Assembly: GCA_013399115.1 (NCBI GenBank)
Contig: VXAA01003403.1
Span: forward strand, 257,996 to 321,995
Reading direction: 5' to 3'
Source: Anseranas semipalmata
Lineage: Eukaryota > Chordata > Aves > Anseriformes > Anseranatidae
Length of the DNA stretch: 64,000 nucleotides
In this document: positions 51,490 to 64,000 of the stretch, piece by piece
How the letters are laid out: each line of letters begins with the position of its first letter
Position numbering within the stretch: position 1 is the stretch's first letter
Program-made: the position numbers and the translations under genes
The notes under the pieces: generated by a model
Seen by the model: the letters and a program-made list of their open reading frames with translations, nothing else
What the model was told of the DNA's origin: nothing
The model's database searches: none

Positions 51490-54400
51490 GGGCAGTGGTG
51501 TAGAGGCTGTGAACTGAGTTCAGTTCTACAGCTGCAAACCCGATTAGGCAAAACCACCAGCAGGAAAAGCCATCATTTGCACACTCTCGCAAAACTGGGT
51601 TCCCTGTGGATGTGACTTTTCTCTACTTTCAAATCTCTGAACAAGGATCCTGCAAGAATAAATGTGCCTAAGACAAAGCATACAAAGCAATTCAGTTCAC
51701 TAGTCTCAAACTGGCAGGACCAAATCTGTGGTTTGGGCCCAGCAATTTGATAAATACAGACCAATCACTGCCAATGTCTTCTACGGTCAGTTTCAAACTG
51801 CACTTTTGCTGTTTTTACAGGACATAGCAAAGCCATGCTTCATTTGATACCCACAAGCCTCCTTTGTTATAATCACTTTCCAAATGTCTCTTTCCCAACG
51901 ACTTGCCAGGTTTCTGGTTATTCTGGCAATATTACTTGACTTTTCATTGGCCAGAATTCTCCAGGCACCTTCCCAGCTTGATGGACAAAGCTGAAGTTAA
52001 GGTGGTATCACATTTTCTTCACTCACAGAATGTGTCTCCTTCCCCTTGCACAGTCTCATGGACATCCCAGTTTTGGATCTCTCTTCACTAAGGTCTTTTG
52101 TTTCTCATCAAAAATGATAAAGAATTCTCATTTTGCTGATGGCAGTCCCTCCTCTCAAGTGTAAGACATCCTGTGAAGGCTACCAACAGGAAGATACTAT
52201 GTGATAAGAACTTCACATTGGGATAAATGAGATGCTGTCTTACACTTCATATTTTTCTATTAGATACTAGTAAACATTTTATAAGCAGACTTTTGAAACC
52301 TCTGTCAAGAGCTAGTAATTAACTGAGGCACTCCTGTGCACTGATATGTCGTCTTGTATTCGAAGAACTATACTCTAATTAGCTGCGTTCCACACAATTT
52401 AGAACTTCAAGTGTTGGTGAAAACAAGAATGGTTGTTACCTACTTTATGCTGATTCACATTTTGCATAATGCTGGGCAATGGCAATGCCTCTTAAAGTTA
52501 AGAACACACTTATGCTGCATCTAGTTCTTCCACACTTTTGGCAACATTAACTTTTAAAAGTTGGTTACTCGCTAGTTGGGTGGAAAAGCAGCACTAGTGA
52601 CTGGCTCAATGGGTGGCTGTTGCTCTCTAACCTACTTGGCCTCAGACCCCAATCCCCTAATAGTGGCTCTAATCTTGTATTCCAGTGTCTGGAACCAGAC
52701 AGTATTTATTGGGAAGAAGATACCCCTTTTGGCAAAGGTCTAAGACAGGTTGTAGGAAAAACGCTTGAGAGACTAATAGAGTTGAAAATAAACATGTGAA
52801 TCAAAAGCTAACCCTCCAGATATGCAGTCCCACCAGCTCTTGGAAACCACAGCTAAATTGACTAGAGTGTAGAAGCTGTGGGACCAAATTGCTTTTTATT
52901 ACTACATCCCGAGTACTGCTACCAGCAGCTCATGGGAGGTGTAGGTGTTTGCTCTTTTCTTTCCCTGCCTGTTTCTGAGTGTAGAAAGGAAGATTCTGGT
53001 GGGAGGAGAAAGACAGCTAAAATCAGGTTGTATCTAGCACAACAGAAGTTCTTAGAGTGCTGGTGTCTTCTGCTGGGAGGAATTATTGTCCTTTATTACT
53101 TGGAAGCAGAAGCATGTACCTTACATTTTCACTGTAAAATTTATAGGTTGAGAATGTTTGGTGCCATATTATTAAAAAATGAAAACCTCTTAGCTTTCAA
53201 AATATTTTTTTCTCAGTTGTTTTCTTTCTCAGCTAAAGAAATAACATTAGATTTCTATTTTTCCCCAAGTAAGAAGACAAATGGAAACAAGATTTATTTC
53301 TTCAGAGAAGTAGAACTGATTCATGACACATTTTAGGTTTAGCACTGTTGTCGTATACTGTGATGAGGTCTTCTGTTTGTATAAAGAGAAATATAGCCCA
53401 TCACCACACCGTTTGCTGACACTGGCAAAGAGAGCATATGCCTGTGTTTTGGCTGGGGGATGGCAGATGTCATCCTGTGGGAAGCCTGGGGGAAAAGTGA
53501 AGACGTGACCTCAGACTGTGCTTCTGCTTCAGCCTGGCAGCACAGACCTTCCCCTGTCCCCCACCTCATTATATGCTGTGTCTAATGCCTGCATCGCTCA
53601 ACACTGAAGATGCTGTGGTCAAAAAGGAACATACATAGCTGGGTTTTGTTGTTCAATGGTTTTGCGCTCCCAGTGCTTGTCCAATACAGTGAGCTCCTGG
53701 TGGAGAAGCAGGTTTTGTAGGGAAAAGCATGGGCAACAGGGTTAAATTTCTGCCCTTTGGGCAGAAACAGACTCTCTGTTGACCCTTCCGGGGCTTTGGA
53801 TGTTAACACATTGCAACCAGTGAATACATATCAAACCCAGCCTTGCACACAGATGTGGGCATCTTCTCATTCAGCACAATATGTGCTTTTTCTGTGCAGG
53901 TGGGGAAGCCAAATATCCTTCTGAAATACAGAGGCCAACTCCTGGGGAAGTTGTGTTGTGCTTTAAAGAGCTGAGGGCAAACTACAGTCAAGAACAGAAA
54001 CAGGCGGAGGGTAAAAGCTACATGAACATGTACAGTGGGGAATTTATGCAGAAGACATTACTGCAGACTCAGCTGTAAATAAACTGACCACAGCTGCTGT
54101 TTCTCTATCACCTTTGGAAGTGGAAGGTGCTTTAACCAGCAGAAAATCCAAAGGAAAACCTCAGGTATAACTGAAGATCACAAGTTGCTCACTGTCCCTT
54201 AGGAGAAAACTATTTTACTTTACCTTGTTACTTCACATACATCCACTATCAGAATAGAATAAACTGCTTTACTTTGAAAAGATTTTGAAGTGGATTGTCT
54301 TGAAAAGGTGGAAAAACACCTTAATTTCATATACACATCTTGGTGGCTTATTCCCCTTCTCAGTGGGGAGGGAAAGGGAAGTTTAAAAAGAAAAGTTTCA

Positions 54401-54535
54401 GTGATATCAGAGTTCCATTTACTTTCTTGCTTTCTACTTAAAAAGCGTGCTTGTAAGAGAGAAAGGGAGGGAGAGGAAGAAAATAAAGAATGAGACTCTT
54501 TAGAAGGAGAAAAATTTAGGGAATTCTCATTCCTA
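51490..54535. other. Upstream intergenic stretch, no recognised gene
   Basis: Unremarkable AT-rich sequence. A plus-strand frame at 52878-53336 (152 codons) has no recognisable domain and is probably chance. Confidence 0.5.
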
Positions 54536-54536
54536 T

Positions 54537-54634
54537 TATCTAATATCTAATATCCTAATATCCTAATATCCTAATATCTAATATCTAATAATACCTAATA
54601 CCTAATATCTAATATTAGATATCCTAATATCTAA
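54537..54634. repeat. AT-rich CTAATAT-type tandem repeat with internal palindrome
   Basis: About 14 imperfect units of CTAATAT, CCTAATAT and ACCTAAT type in nearly 100 bp. Within it ATATCTAATATTAGATAT (54605-54622) is a perfect 18-bp palindrome that could extrude as a hairpin. Confidence 0.9.
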
Positions 54635-57600
54635 TTCCTGTTTATTCTTTTTCCTTAACCTCTTCCTGGCAGATGAAAAGAGAGAGGAAAGGAATGAAAA
54701 CTACCAAGCAAGGAAGGTGAAGGTAAGGAATCCGAACACCACAGTGTTTGCTTTTAACAATGTAAATAAAATTAATTAAATTTTTGGTCAACATTTTAAA
54801 TGGGAAGAATACTTTTAAAACCAGCTCTGCTTATTACCAATAGTTATTTGCGTATATGGCACTCTACTTATCTGCAAGAAGACAAAATCCTTCTGAGATG
54901 TTCACCTCAGTGCTGGCAGATGTGGCAAGAACTCTAGCTTTAAGACACCTGAGTGGAAATGGATGCTATTCTTGTTGGCACCAGTTAGGTCTCTTCTTGA
55001 GGTAAGAAGATAGGCAGAGTACTGTAATGCTGCAGAAATCCTTTGGGAACAGACAGTCAAAGAATGGACTGAAGCTGAGGTTAACTCCGGGAAGCTTGAA
55101 TTGAATTTCCAAGGTAGTACTCCAAAAGCACGCCTGAGGAGCAGAGTAAGCCTGCATATATCAAAAATGGAAAAAGGATTGTGAATTTGCACGCAGGAAA
55201 TAAAAAGCTGTAAAGACTGGGTTGTAAAGAACAAGCTTAGAACAGAAGGGAAGGAAGCACAGAGTATAAGAGCCCATTATCTTTGAAGGAAAGAATGGCA
55301 GAGTGTGAGAAACAACTTTTTTTTTTTTTTTTTTCTCTTATAAGGAAGCATTAGATATAGGAAGACAAAACAATAGCCTGAGGGAAAGTGGGATCCCCAG
55401 GCTGCAGGCAACATTTCCTACCAGCAACATAATAAGCCCTTCAGCACTCTTCCAATTACAGACCAGTAAGGGTATAATTCAGATGCACACTCACAAATTG
55501 CCCTATGGAAAATGACACCAGTATAAAATGCATTTGTGATATGATTATTTTTTAGACTCAGTCACAAGAACCACATTGCTAAATTGCTACTCTCCCCCTG
55601 TGAATGTTTCTCTTTTATCTGTCCTGTTCCTTCTTATGAATTTCCAGATGGGACAACTGGCATTTTCTTAATTAAAGATACCAGGTCTGAACATGATGCT
55701 CTTAGGTTATTAACTTTGTATCAGACTGTTCTCAAATGTTGTACTTTACTTCTTGAGGGATCCTGCAGCAAAGTGAGGTACCATGATCTCCTTAATCAGA
55801 GCCTCGAAGGCATCAGAATTAAAGCTAATTAGGATTTATGAGGCTTTGGAGAGAATATAATTTATATTCAAACACTATAGGTGATAAGAGGTTGCAGATG
55901 ATAACTACACATCTCAGCTGAGCTACGGTACCACAGTTTGACAGGATAAATCATTAGGGGTACATCACACATTATTCTTCCACTTCATCTTATTTTCATT
56001 CAGAGAGCTAAGGCAGGAAAAATATACTATATATGCAACAGAAATTCGTGGCCCACTTTTTGTTAAAATCCAGGCTGGGACTGAAGCAGCAATCAACACC
56101 TACTGCTTAAAAAGCATTTTTTTTCTCAGTAAAATCTTAGCCACCGAAACAGATTCCCCATTCGGTTGTCTATCCTGCTTTCCTTTTTAACACCTGGATC
56201 ATATCACATCAGGAGTAGGCTTGTGCTTGCTGAGTGTTCGCTAGGGACTCTGTCAGAGGAATACAGACCTGCTCCAGTGATTTTAGAGTAAGTGCTCTTG
56301 AGAGCTCTTTGAGCAATCCCACCAAATCCAAGACAGCTGTTCCATTGTAAATGCCTGCTTAACATATGGTTTATAGTGTTCATATGTTTATATTATATGC
56401 AATATAAAATAAAATGAAAGGTGCTTGAATTCTATGAAAACAGCAAATTGCTGTAAGCAGAAATGGAGAGAGAATAGTGATTATATACAATCCATACTAG
56501 ACAAGCAGGAAACATTACCAGTAAAGGACAGAAACCATGAAAGAGAGGACTTCAGTACTAGGACAGCTGTCTACTTGGCAGCTAATACCAAAAGATATTT
56601 GATAAATGAAATCTCTTTAGCAGGTTCTGGTGTTGACAGTAACATTATTTTGCATGTAGCATGCGGTTCCCTATTGGGGCAGTTTGGTGGGAATCTCTGT
56701 AAGTTGACTCTGTAGGATTTCTGTTGTGCACATGTATGAATTTATGAATTACAGAAATTACTACTCCTGCAAGACATTTGAAGAAGTCCTTTTAGCCATC
56801 TCCCTATTTTGGGGAAGGACAAGTGTATGTCCTTGGCATCATGTTTGTAGTCTTGCTTAAAAGTGTCAAATATTCCTAAGATCCATGTTTCCACGTATCA
56901 CTACCTTTAAAAGGGTTTTGTCTTATGTTTGGTTTATTTATCTCTTGTGGCAAAGAACTTTCACCCCCGGTGCAAGAAGAAACCATTGGTTACAGTCCTC
57001 TTTATGAAAACTCTGTTTATACTGGAAGACACCTGGTGGACATGGAAAATATTTGACCTCTGTTTCTTTTTTAATATTAGATTTTCATTTATGACAGGTC
57101 TACTATCATGTCCTTCTTCAGGTCTCTATTCCAGCTGAAAGAAGCAAAATTCTTGACAACCATTTCTCACCAGTCTGTTTTCTAAAGCTCTCACAAATTG
57201 TGTTACTCTTTTTTGTTGTTGTTTTTGTTTTTCCCATTATTTTTACATCTTTGTACTGCAGGCAGGTTTTCAACAGTGCTGTGCAAGGCAGAAAAATTAC
57301 ATTCTTTGCCACTTACAAAACCTCTGTTTGTACATCCCACAATTGCATTAAAGTTTCTTGCAGCAGTGGCATGTTCTTGACTCATATTCATAATCTCCAG
57401 ATTTATTTTTTCTGCCTTTTTTAATAATATCTTTCCTTTGTTACCAGAGGCAGCGATGGCTAACAGAGATACAGCCTAGAGGTCCCAACAAGTGGTCTGC
57501 TTACAAGCTGCTCCCTAGTCTAAATGGCTGTGTATCTTGGTGTAATCTCCAGTCCTCAGACTGGAATGAGGAATTGTGTCACAGGAAACTGTAAAAGCTG

Positions 57601-60600
57601 CAAAGTAACAAACAGAAGAAAATAATTCTGGAGTCAATTTTTAAAATACAAGGCTCACCAAGTCTTCTACTTATACTTCTCATAGAACAAAACAAGTTAT
57701 GTTTAGGACACACGGCCAAAAGTGGTAGCAATGATTTTGGAGACTTAATTTTGGAGCTGTTAAAAACATTTAAATCATCTGTAAATTACCTGAGAAATCG
57801 AAATGATCAGTTCAACAGTAGTAGGTGCTGGCAGTGCTCTCAGCTTGTTTCTGCACTGTTTTGGGGTAGGTGTGGGGAAGAGGGGATATCACACACAGAG
57901 GCAACACTAACGCCCTGTCTCCCATATGCAGCTCTTTATTTCTGCCTGATGATCTTGCATGAACCTCAAATTGATGCCAGAAAATTACAACTGTAACTCA
58001 CCAGTTTAACTCAGTTTCCTGCCATGACAAGGAACTGAACAGTCATAACCAAAGGAAGAAAATTTTGAGCTATTTTGAGACACGAACAAGGCAATGTGGC
58101 TTTTTTAATGAGAAAGGCATCTTCCAGTGAAGGAAACAGACTTTTGTGACAGAGCTGTGGAACTGCTGTTTCTTCAGCAGAGAGTTTCAGGCTGCATTTC
58201 TATTTAATTGGCATCAACCCTAGCATCAAGCCCACCTTCAGAGTTACACTTTCCTCTGAGCTTTAATTTGCACTTAAAACTATACTCTACTGACTGAACT
58301 TAGTATTCTCTCACCTACTACTTTTTCTTTTAGAAGAAAACTCTGCACTCACTTAGGTGCCCTCACCAGGCTGTTCCTCACCTGGTTCCTCACCGTTTCT
58401 TCTCCGCTTCAGTGCCAGCACTGCAGCTGAAGGGATAAACCCAGACAGCAAGCAATCAAACTATTGGCAATGAAGATAAAGATAGTATAAGTCTAATGGA
58501 GAAGATTACTGGGCATAAAAATAAATGTGCAAATCTCATCAGTGATGTGCGGTCTCTTTTCATACTATCTGACCATTCTGTTGTCAAGGGAGCATAGGGT
58601 ACCTGGGGTACTTGGGTACTGAGGGGTACATGGGATACCCAGCCACAGGCTCTGTGTGTGTTCATTTCTCTGTTCCAGGTATCACAGGTCCTTTGTTCTG
58701 ATCACTCTTAAAATTTTTCCCATTCTTCCATTGATGTTGGTATTGCTTACATCAGCAGCTGCTTTTCCTCTGTCAACTTTTATACTCCTTTTCTTCTGCC
58801 TTGTTTAGGGAGTGGTAAATCACACAGTTGCAGGTACTCTTCTCTTTGTTTTCCTTTTGAGGGTCAGGTTAAGAATAGTTATATATCTGTTGGTGGTGGA
58901 TAGTAACAGGGCCGTTCACACCAGCTACGGGCTGTTGGCCTACACCATTGCTCTCTTGACTGTTTGTCATCCTTCTTTGTCTTACCTCTCAGTTGCTCTT
59001 CAGGTGGGCAGCATTTCCCAGGTTATCATGAGTTAAGTTTAGGGGTAAAACTACCTAGAACCTTTTTAAGTAAACAGCTCTTTCAGTTCAAATGAGTCTC
59101 CATAAGCGTACACAGAAAACAACAACATACATCGCAAGGTTGCAAGTTATTGCTTTTCCGAACCACATCTCCACAAGAAAATGTGTGTTAAACAGAATCT
59201 GGCCTTAATTTGAAGTAAGGTCCCAGCCCTGCTGACTACCTCTCTGGATACCAGGCTAAGTCCAGGATATGGTTACTGTCAGTTCATGTACCCAAGTTCT
59301 CCATCATCAAGTTAAGCCTCTCTTATAGGGTACTACGCACTTTTCTTGCCACTTTTGCTAGAATCCTGTGTCATCTGCAGGATGGCAGGCAGAAAAGCTT
59401 TGTGCATGCTCCCTGGGCCTGACACACAGCACTGCTCTGTCCTGAGCAATTGGTGGTGGAGTATGGCTGTCAGATGGAAGGAGTTTGCTAATACTTCCAG
59501 AGGGAATAAAATTTGAAGTCCAAGGTCAGGTCTTTGCTTTTACCTATTTTTATTCCTGAGAAATACATATACATGTCTTTTTGTGTGTATATGAGGCGTG
59601 TGCTTATGTGTGTGAGAGTAAGGGAGAGAAGATGGAGAGGAGATGGAGAAAATTATCCCATTTGTTGTTCTTATCTCACTTCCTATAACAGAAGCTGCTG
59701 TTTTCTTCTCTCCTTGCTGCAGCTGTGTGGCCATTACAGTGTCTACAGTAATAATGTGACAGTGTTACTAGGAAATGTAAAGCTCAATTGCTGTAAACAG
59801 TGATTAAAATATTGTTGCACAGAAACAGGTACTTTTGTGCACAGCTGGTTCAAATGTATGTACATTTTTCCTAACCATGTGTTAACAAAATAAGCACATG
59901 TTTAGAAACCATTTTCAATTAACATTAGCTTGCTTTTATGCCTGTGCATTTCATGTTCCATTAACTGTCAGTACCTTGTATGAAAATTTGTCAACATAAA
60001 AGCTCCTATTTTTCCCCTTATGCAATGAAAAGCTAATGAGGATACGCTACAGAGAGAAATAAATAAATAGGTTCTCTTACAAAAATTGCTAACTCTACTG
60101 AAAATACTTTTAATTGAGAAACTGGCATCTAAGTGAAAAAGTTACTGATGGTAATCGTGAAAACCAGAGTAAGAGAGATGGCTTTATGAAATGGGTATCT
60201 AAGAACCAAAGAAAAGCTAGCTCACTGAAACAACCCACTCAAAATTTGGAGAGGTAGTCTAGGTACAGCTTAAGTTGCTTGTGGTCATGAGTGAGCAGTA
60301 GGTAGCCAGGAGGTGTGAGGCTATTGGTTCCTCAAGAACAGGATCAGAGTACAGCAGATATGACAGCAGGTGTGCTAGCAATGAGATGCTTGGCTGGACC
60401 TCCTGGAGTGGCATGCAGATCGAAAACATAGGTACCTATATGTAGGTGCCTAACTAGAGCCCTGTTCTAAGCTACCTTTGCGTATAGTCCTACTAGTCAA
60501 TATAGTCTGGAAAGCTATTTATCCCTCCCTAACACAGACACCTGAATTTGGTCAGCTGAATCACCCTGTAGACCCCACTGACTGTAGTGACCAGTGACTT

Positions 60601-63600
60601 GAAGAAGTAGCCCACACATAGGTTTGAATTCCAGTAAGGATGCCCTAGGACAGCTTGCTTTATGTCCAGCTGCAGACATGGTGTCCTATCTGCCAGTCCT
60701 ATGTGGATGCCTTGGATGTGCTGGAGTATTTTAAGTGACAATAAATGGTTGCATTATGGCAATTAAATTGAAGTGCTAGTGTCAACAAGAGCAGTTCTCT
60801 GTCAATTCTTTCTGTGCATACAATATTTTCATCTTCATTTTCTTAGTGCCTCAGAAACTTTAGCATAAATATTTTCATGTCCTTCTGAGGCAAGGAAAAA
60901 TGTCTGTGCTCAGTTCACCAGCACTTCAGATGTGGAAACTGGATCTAGAACTACCCTTTTGGAGTATACTGATACCACATGATGATGCACACTTGGCAGA
61001 CTTGCATCTACATTTGTACACTGCTCTGCTAACCATTGTTTTTGCTGTTTTTCTGTCTTTCACCCTTGATTCACTTGTTTGATTCTAATTCATCTAAAGA
61101 TGATCACAATAATGAAAACATGAAAACATGGTCATCTAGAAAGAGGCATACTCAGACATTCACACTGATAGTTCAGTCTCATGGAGGCAGTGGCTGAGAT
61201 GTTTCAGAACTGTTCCAAACAGAACTATTCCAAAAAGCCAGCATCTCTATCACTTGATGACCTTGACTATTCTGCTCCTTCATCTCAATCCTCCACATCA
61301 CATATACAGTCCCTGTCTATTTAAACTGTACATATTTAGGACCCTGCATGTATGTTCCATCTACTGCACTAATTCTCATGGTAAAAATATGCTTCCTTGT
61401 CTATCATGTCACTATCTGTTGCACATAAGAGGAATGTGTCTTTGTTGGATAGGTCTACTCAATTTGACTGCACACACTTAAATCCCTAAATCAAGCAAGG
61501 AAATCACTCTTGTTTGCAAAGCTTAGATTTACACCTCAGCTTTGGAAAAGATAAAGGAATAAATATGTAGAACTGGCAGGGCTACAGAGAAAACTAGTTG
61601 ATAGGGAATTGGGTGACTCATGAACCTTTAAGGAAAGAAGAAGTAACAGCGTCAAGTTCCATTCAATATTATGAATGCAGAAACGTTATCAGAGGGCTAA
61701 ACAAAAGAAATAGTATTTGAGGGTTTCAATAAACACGTTCAGATAGAAAGAAGCCTGAGCACTTGTTTTGGGAGGTAAGGGAACTATACAGGATAGCATA
61801 GATGGGCACAGAGAGAAGACTTCTATTTGGTTACCATCTTTGGCCTCATTGTTCTTGTAGAAAGCTTCAACTCAGCCAGACTGCTCTTGAGCATTATCTA
61901 CCTAGCCCTGGGGACTTGAGGGCAGGTGCAATAGATGAACACTATTCTTCCACTCTCTGTCCTTTCAGTAACAATTATACAGGATACCAGTACATGCCAG
62001 CTACCGTCTTCAAGGGGAATGAGGAGAAATGGCATGAAAAACAAGGGTAATTTATTATTTAAGGGAATCTTTATGGAAATACCATTTTGTTTCAGCCTGT
62101 TATGTATTTTTCACTCTAGTGCATATTTCTACTATTTTAAAATATCCAAATAAATTATTAGTAACTTGAATTCATTACATAAATGGTGTTTATTAACAGG
62201 TTCAATGTTTCAATATTTCTTTGTTTTCTGAAATCAGTTCATTAAGTTCTTCATATGAACAATGGAAATTAACTTTAATTTGAAGCTCTGCCAGAGATTA
62301 TTAATATTTAGCAGGATTCTGCAATCTGCCCAGTGTTTTTACATAAAGAAAATACTACTTCCAGGGTTGCATGTGATTTAAGACTGGATGTAATACATCT
62401 TTTAATAATGTAGTTCTTAAACAATATCGTTTAAGAAAATTAAATAACCAAGATTAGAAGGTAGAATATTACCTATATCCTAACACAAGACTTCTGTAAT
62501 ATGCATAAATAACTCATAGAGTTGCTCAGTACACAACATTTTTATGCATACATATATTTTTATGACACAGCATTTTGTCAAGGTTCAACCTTTCAGTAAT
62601 GCTTGTGAGTTCCTAAATACATCAATGCATTTTTTTTTTAAAGGGGGCTAGATCAAATTAAGGTATTTTTGTTTCCTCAATTCAATAAGTTCATTGAATA
62701 TGATATAATATATGTCCCTGAATAAAATCTTATTCCACCTTTTTCTGTTTTGCAGTTCCAATGGGGAATTCTCAAATGACTTGTAGGAACTTCTCATAAC
62801 AGAAAGCCATTTTCTTTCATTTGCAAGATATGAAAAAAAGCCAGAGAGTAGGCCACCCCACAGCACTTCCCTGCTTCAGACTGACAGAGTATAGGATCTT
62901 CAGTAGTTCTGAGACCTGGAAGAGAGAGAAAATTATCAAAATTGTTGCTATATGGCCCTCAAGATTATCTGTTGATTTATCTTCTGAATCCTTTGCTGTA
63001 TTGACAAGGGCAATTGACAAGGGTAATTACCAAGGAGCAGCTATTCATTCTCCCTTTTCATCTGCCTGTGGTCAAAATGGTGCATTAGAGTGCTCTGTTG
63101 TCACAAATGATACATTGTCAAATTCAAGCTACTTGACTGCAGTACATGTTTTGCATCTGTAAGCATTACTTAACAGATTTAGTGGTGTCTTGAAAATAAT
63201 GGATTATTCCCCTTTCAGGCATGCAGCAATAAACAGTTTATCAAAAGCATTCTTGTAACTCCATGGTTTGCATCATAAGTGGCCACAGGAAAGTGTGTCA
63301 TTTTCTACATTGGCTTTAAAGTCTTTCCCAATTGAAAGGTTAGTTAATATTTTGTGAATGATGCCTGAAGCTGTTATCTTGAGAAGATAAAACATTTTAA
63401 CTATCATAAACCTTGGAATAACACTATTCATTTTGCTGTCAAAGTAGAGTGATCTGCTTAAAAAAAAAAAAAAAGTAATATATGGTAAAGTTCTGTAGAG
63501 GCCATTTTCTTTTCCAAGGAAGAAATATTTCAGAGGTTTTCTTTCTCTCATGCTAGAATTATTACGATCATTTACATGCTTACAAGCAATTGAGAAGATA

Positions 63601-64000
63601 TGTCTCTGTAAAATACAGTAAGTCTAATGGGAACTATTGCTTTCTCTGCTGAGCCATGAAAAGTCATTTCTGTACTCACTCCAGGAAAGCTCAACCCCCT
63701 GTTTCATCTTAGGGACGGTGTCTTGATTTGTTGATAAAATGCTCTTATCATAATCTCTACTACATCATCAACCACATGAAGATGTATTGTGATCAACTAC
63801 TTCTAGACTACTAATGCTCAGATTCCTGCTTGGATGTAATCAGTCACTGTAGCCTGAAGCCACAAAGTGTTGGGCTAATAGACACTTTTTGTGATGCAGC
63901 CAGTAGTTAGCCCTAGTCTTGATAAACATTTTGGATAAGATCCTCTTCAGATATGAAAAAATTCCATGTGCAATATAATCCCAGCTGCAGTTATTCACTT
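54635..64000. other. Distal upstream flank, no recognised gene
   Basis: AT-rich intergenic sequence with runs such as T at 55317-55334 and A at 63461-63474 and a small 13-bp direct duplication at 63001-63026. In human the next gene on this side is SUCLA2, far away, and none of its exons was recognised here. Confidence 0.55.

Overview
This is a vertebrate, almost certainly avian, genomic window holding one recognisable protein-coding gene: the serotonin receptor 5-HT2A (HTR2A). The gene lies on the minus strand and is split into three coding exons at 34032-34446, 29119-29319 and 8273-9072. The introns are 4,712 bp (29320-34031) and 20,046 bp (9073-29118). Joined, the exons give 1,416 nt, or 471 residues plus stop, with all splice sites GT-AG and both introns in phase 1. 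The avian assignment rests on several CR1 LINE copies, some with typical 3' ends, and on a solo LTR that resembles a widespread bird endogenous-retrovirus LTR. The species cannot be told from the sequence.

Layout. 1-7.8 kb is downstream flank with ancient amniote repeats and no gene I recognise. 7.8-8.27 kb is the probable 3' UTR. 8.27-34.45 kb is the HTR2A coding span; its introns carry CR1 copies of several ages, a 48-bp tandem duplication, an (ATTCT)n tract and, in intron 1, a compact CpG-rich patch next to a CR1. 34.45-35.5 kb is the 5' leader and likely promoter side, with a short upstream ORF that overlaps the receptor start codon. 35.5-64 kb is upstream flank with a 646-bp solo LTR (37405-38050), a small CR1 relic, a second probable retroelement relic near 51 kb and an AT-rich tandem repeat near 54.6 kb. 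No neighbouring gene was recognised there.

The other long open frames look like chance frames or frames through repeats: they have no recognisable domains and no support as exons. No operon, CRISPR array, tRNA or rRNA gene was seen, and I found no credible new multi-gene system. The points most worth a second look are the overlapping upstream ORF, the intronic CpG patch, the solo LTR, and the changed residue in the receptor's C-terminal PDZ ligand.
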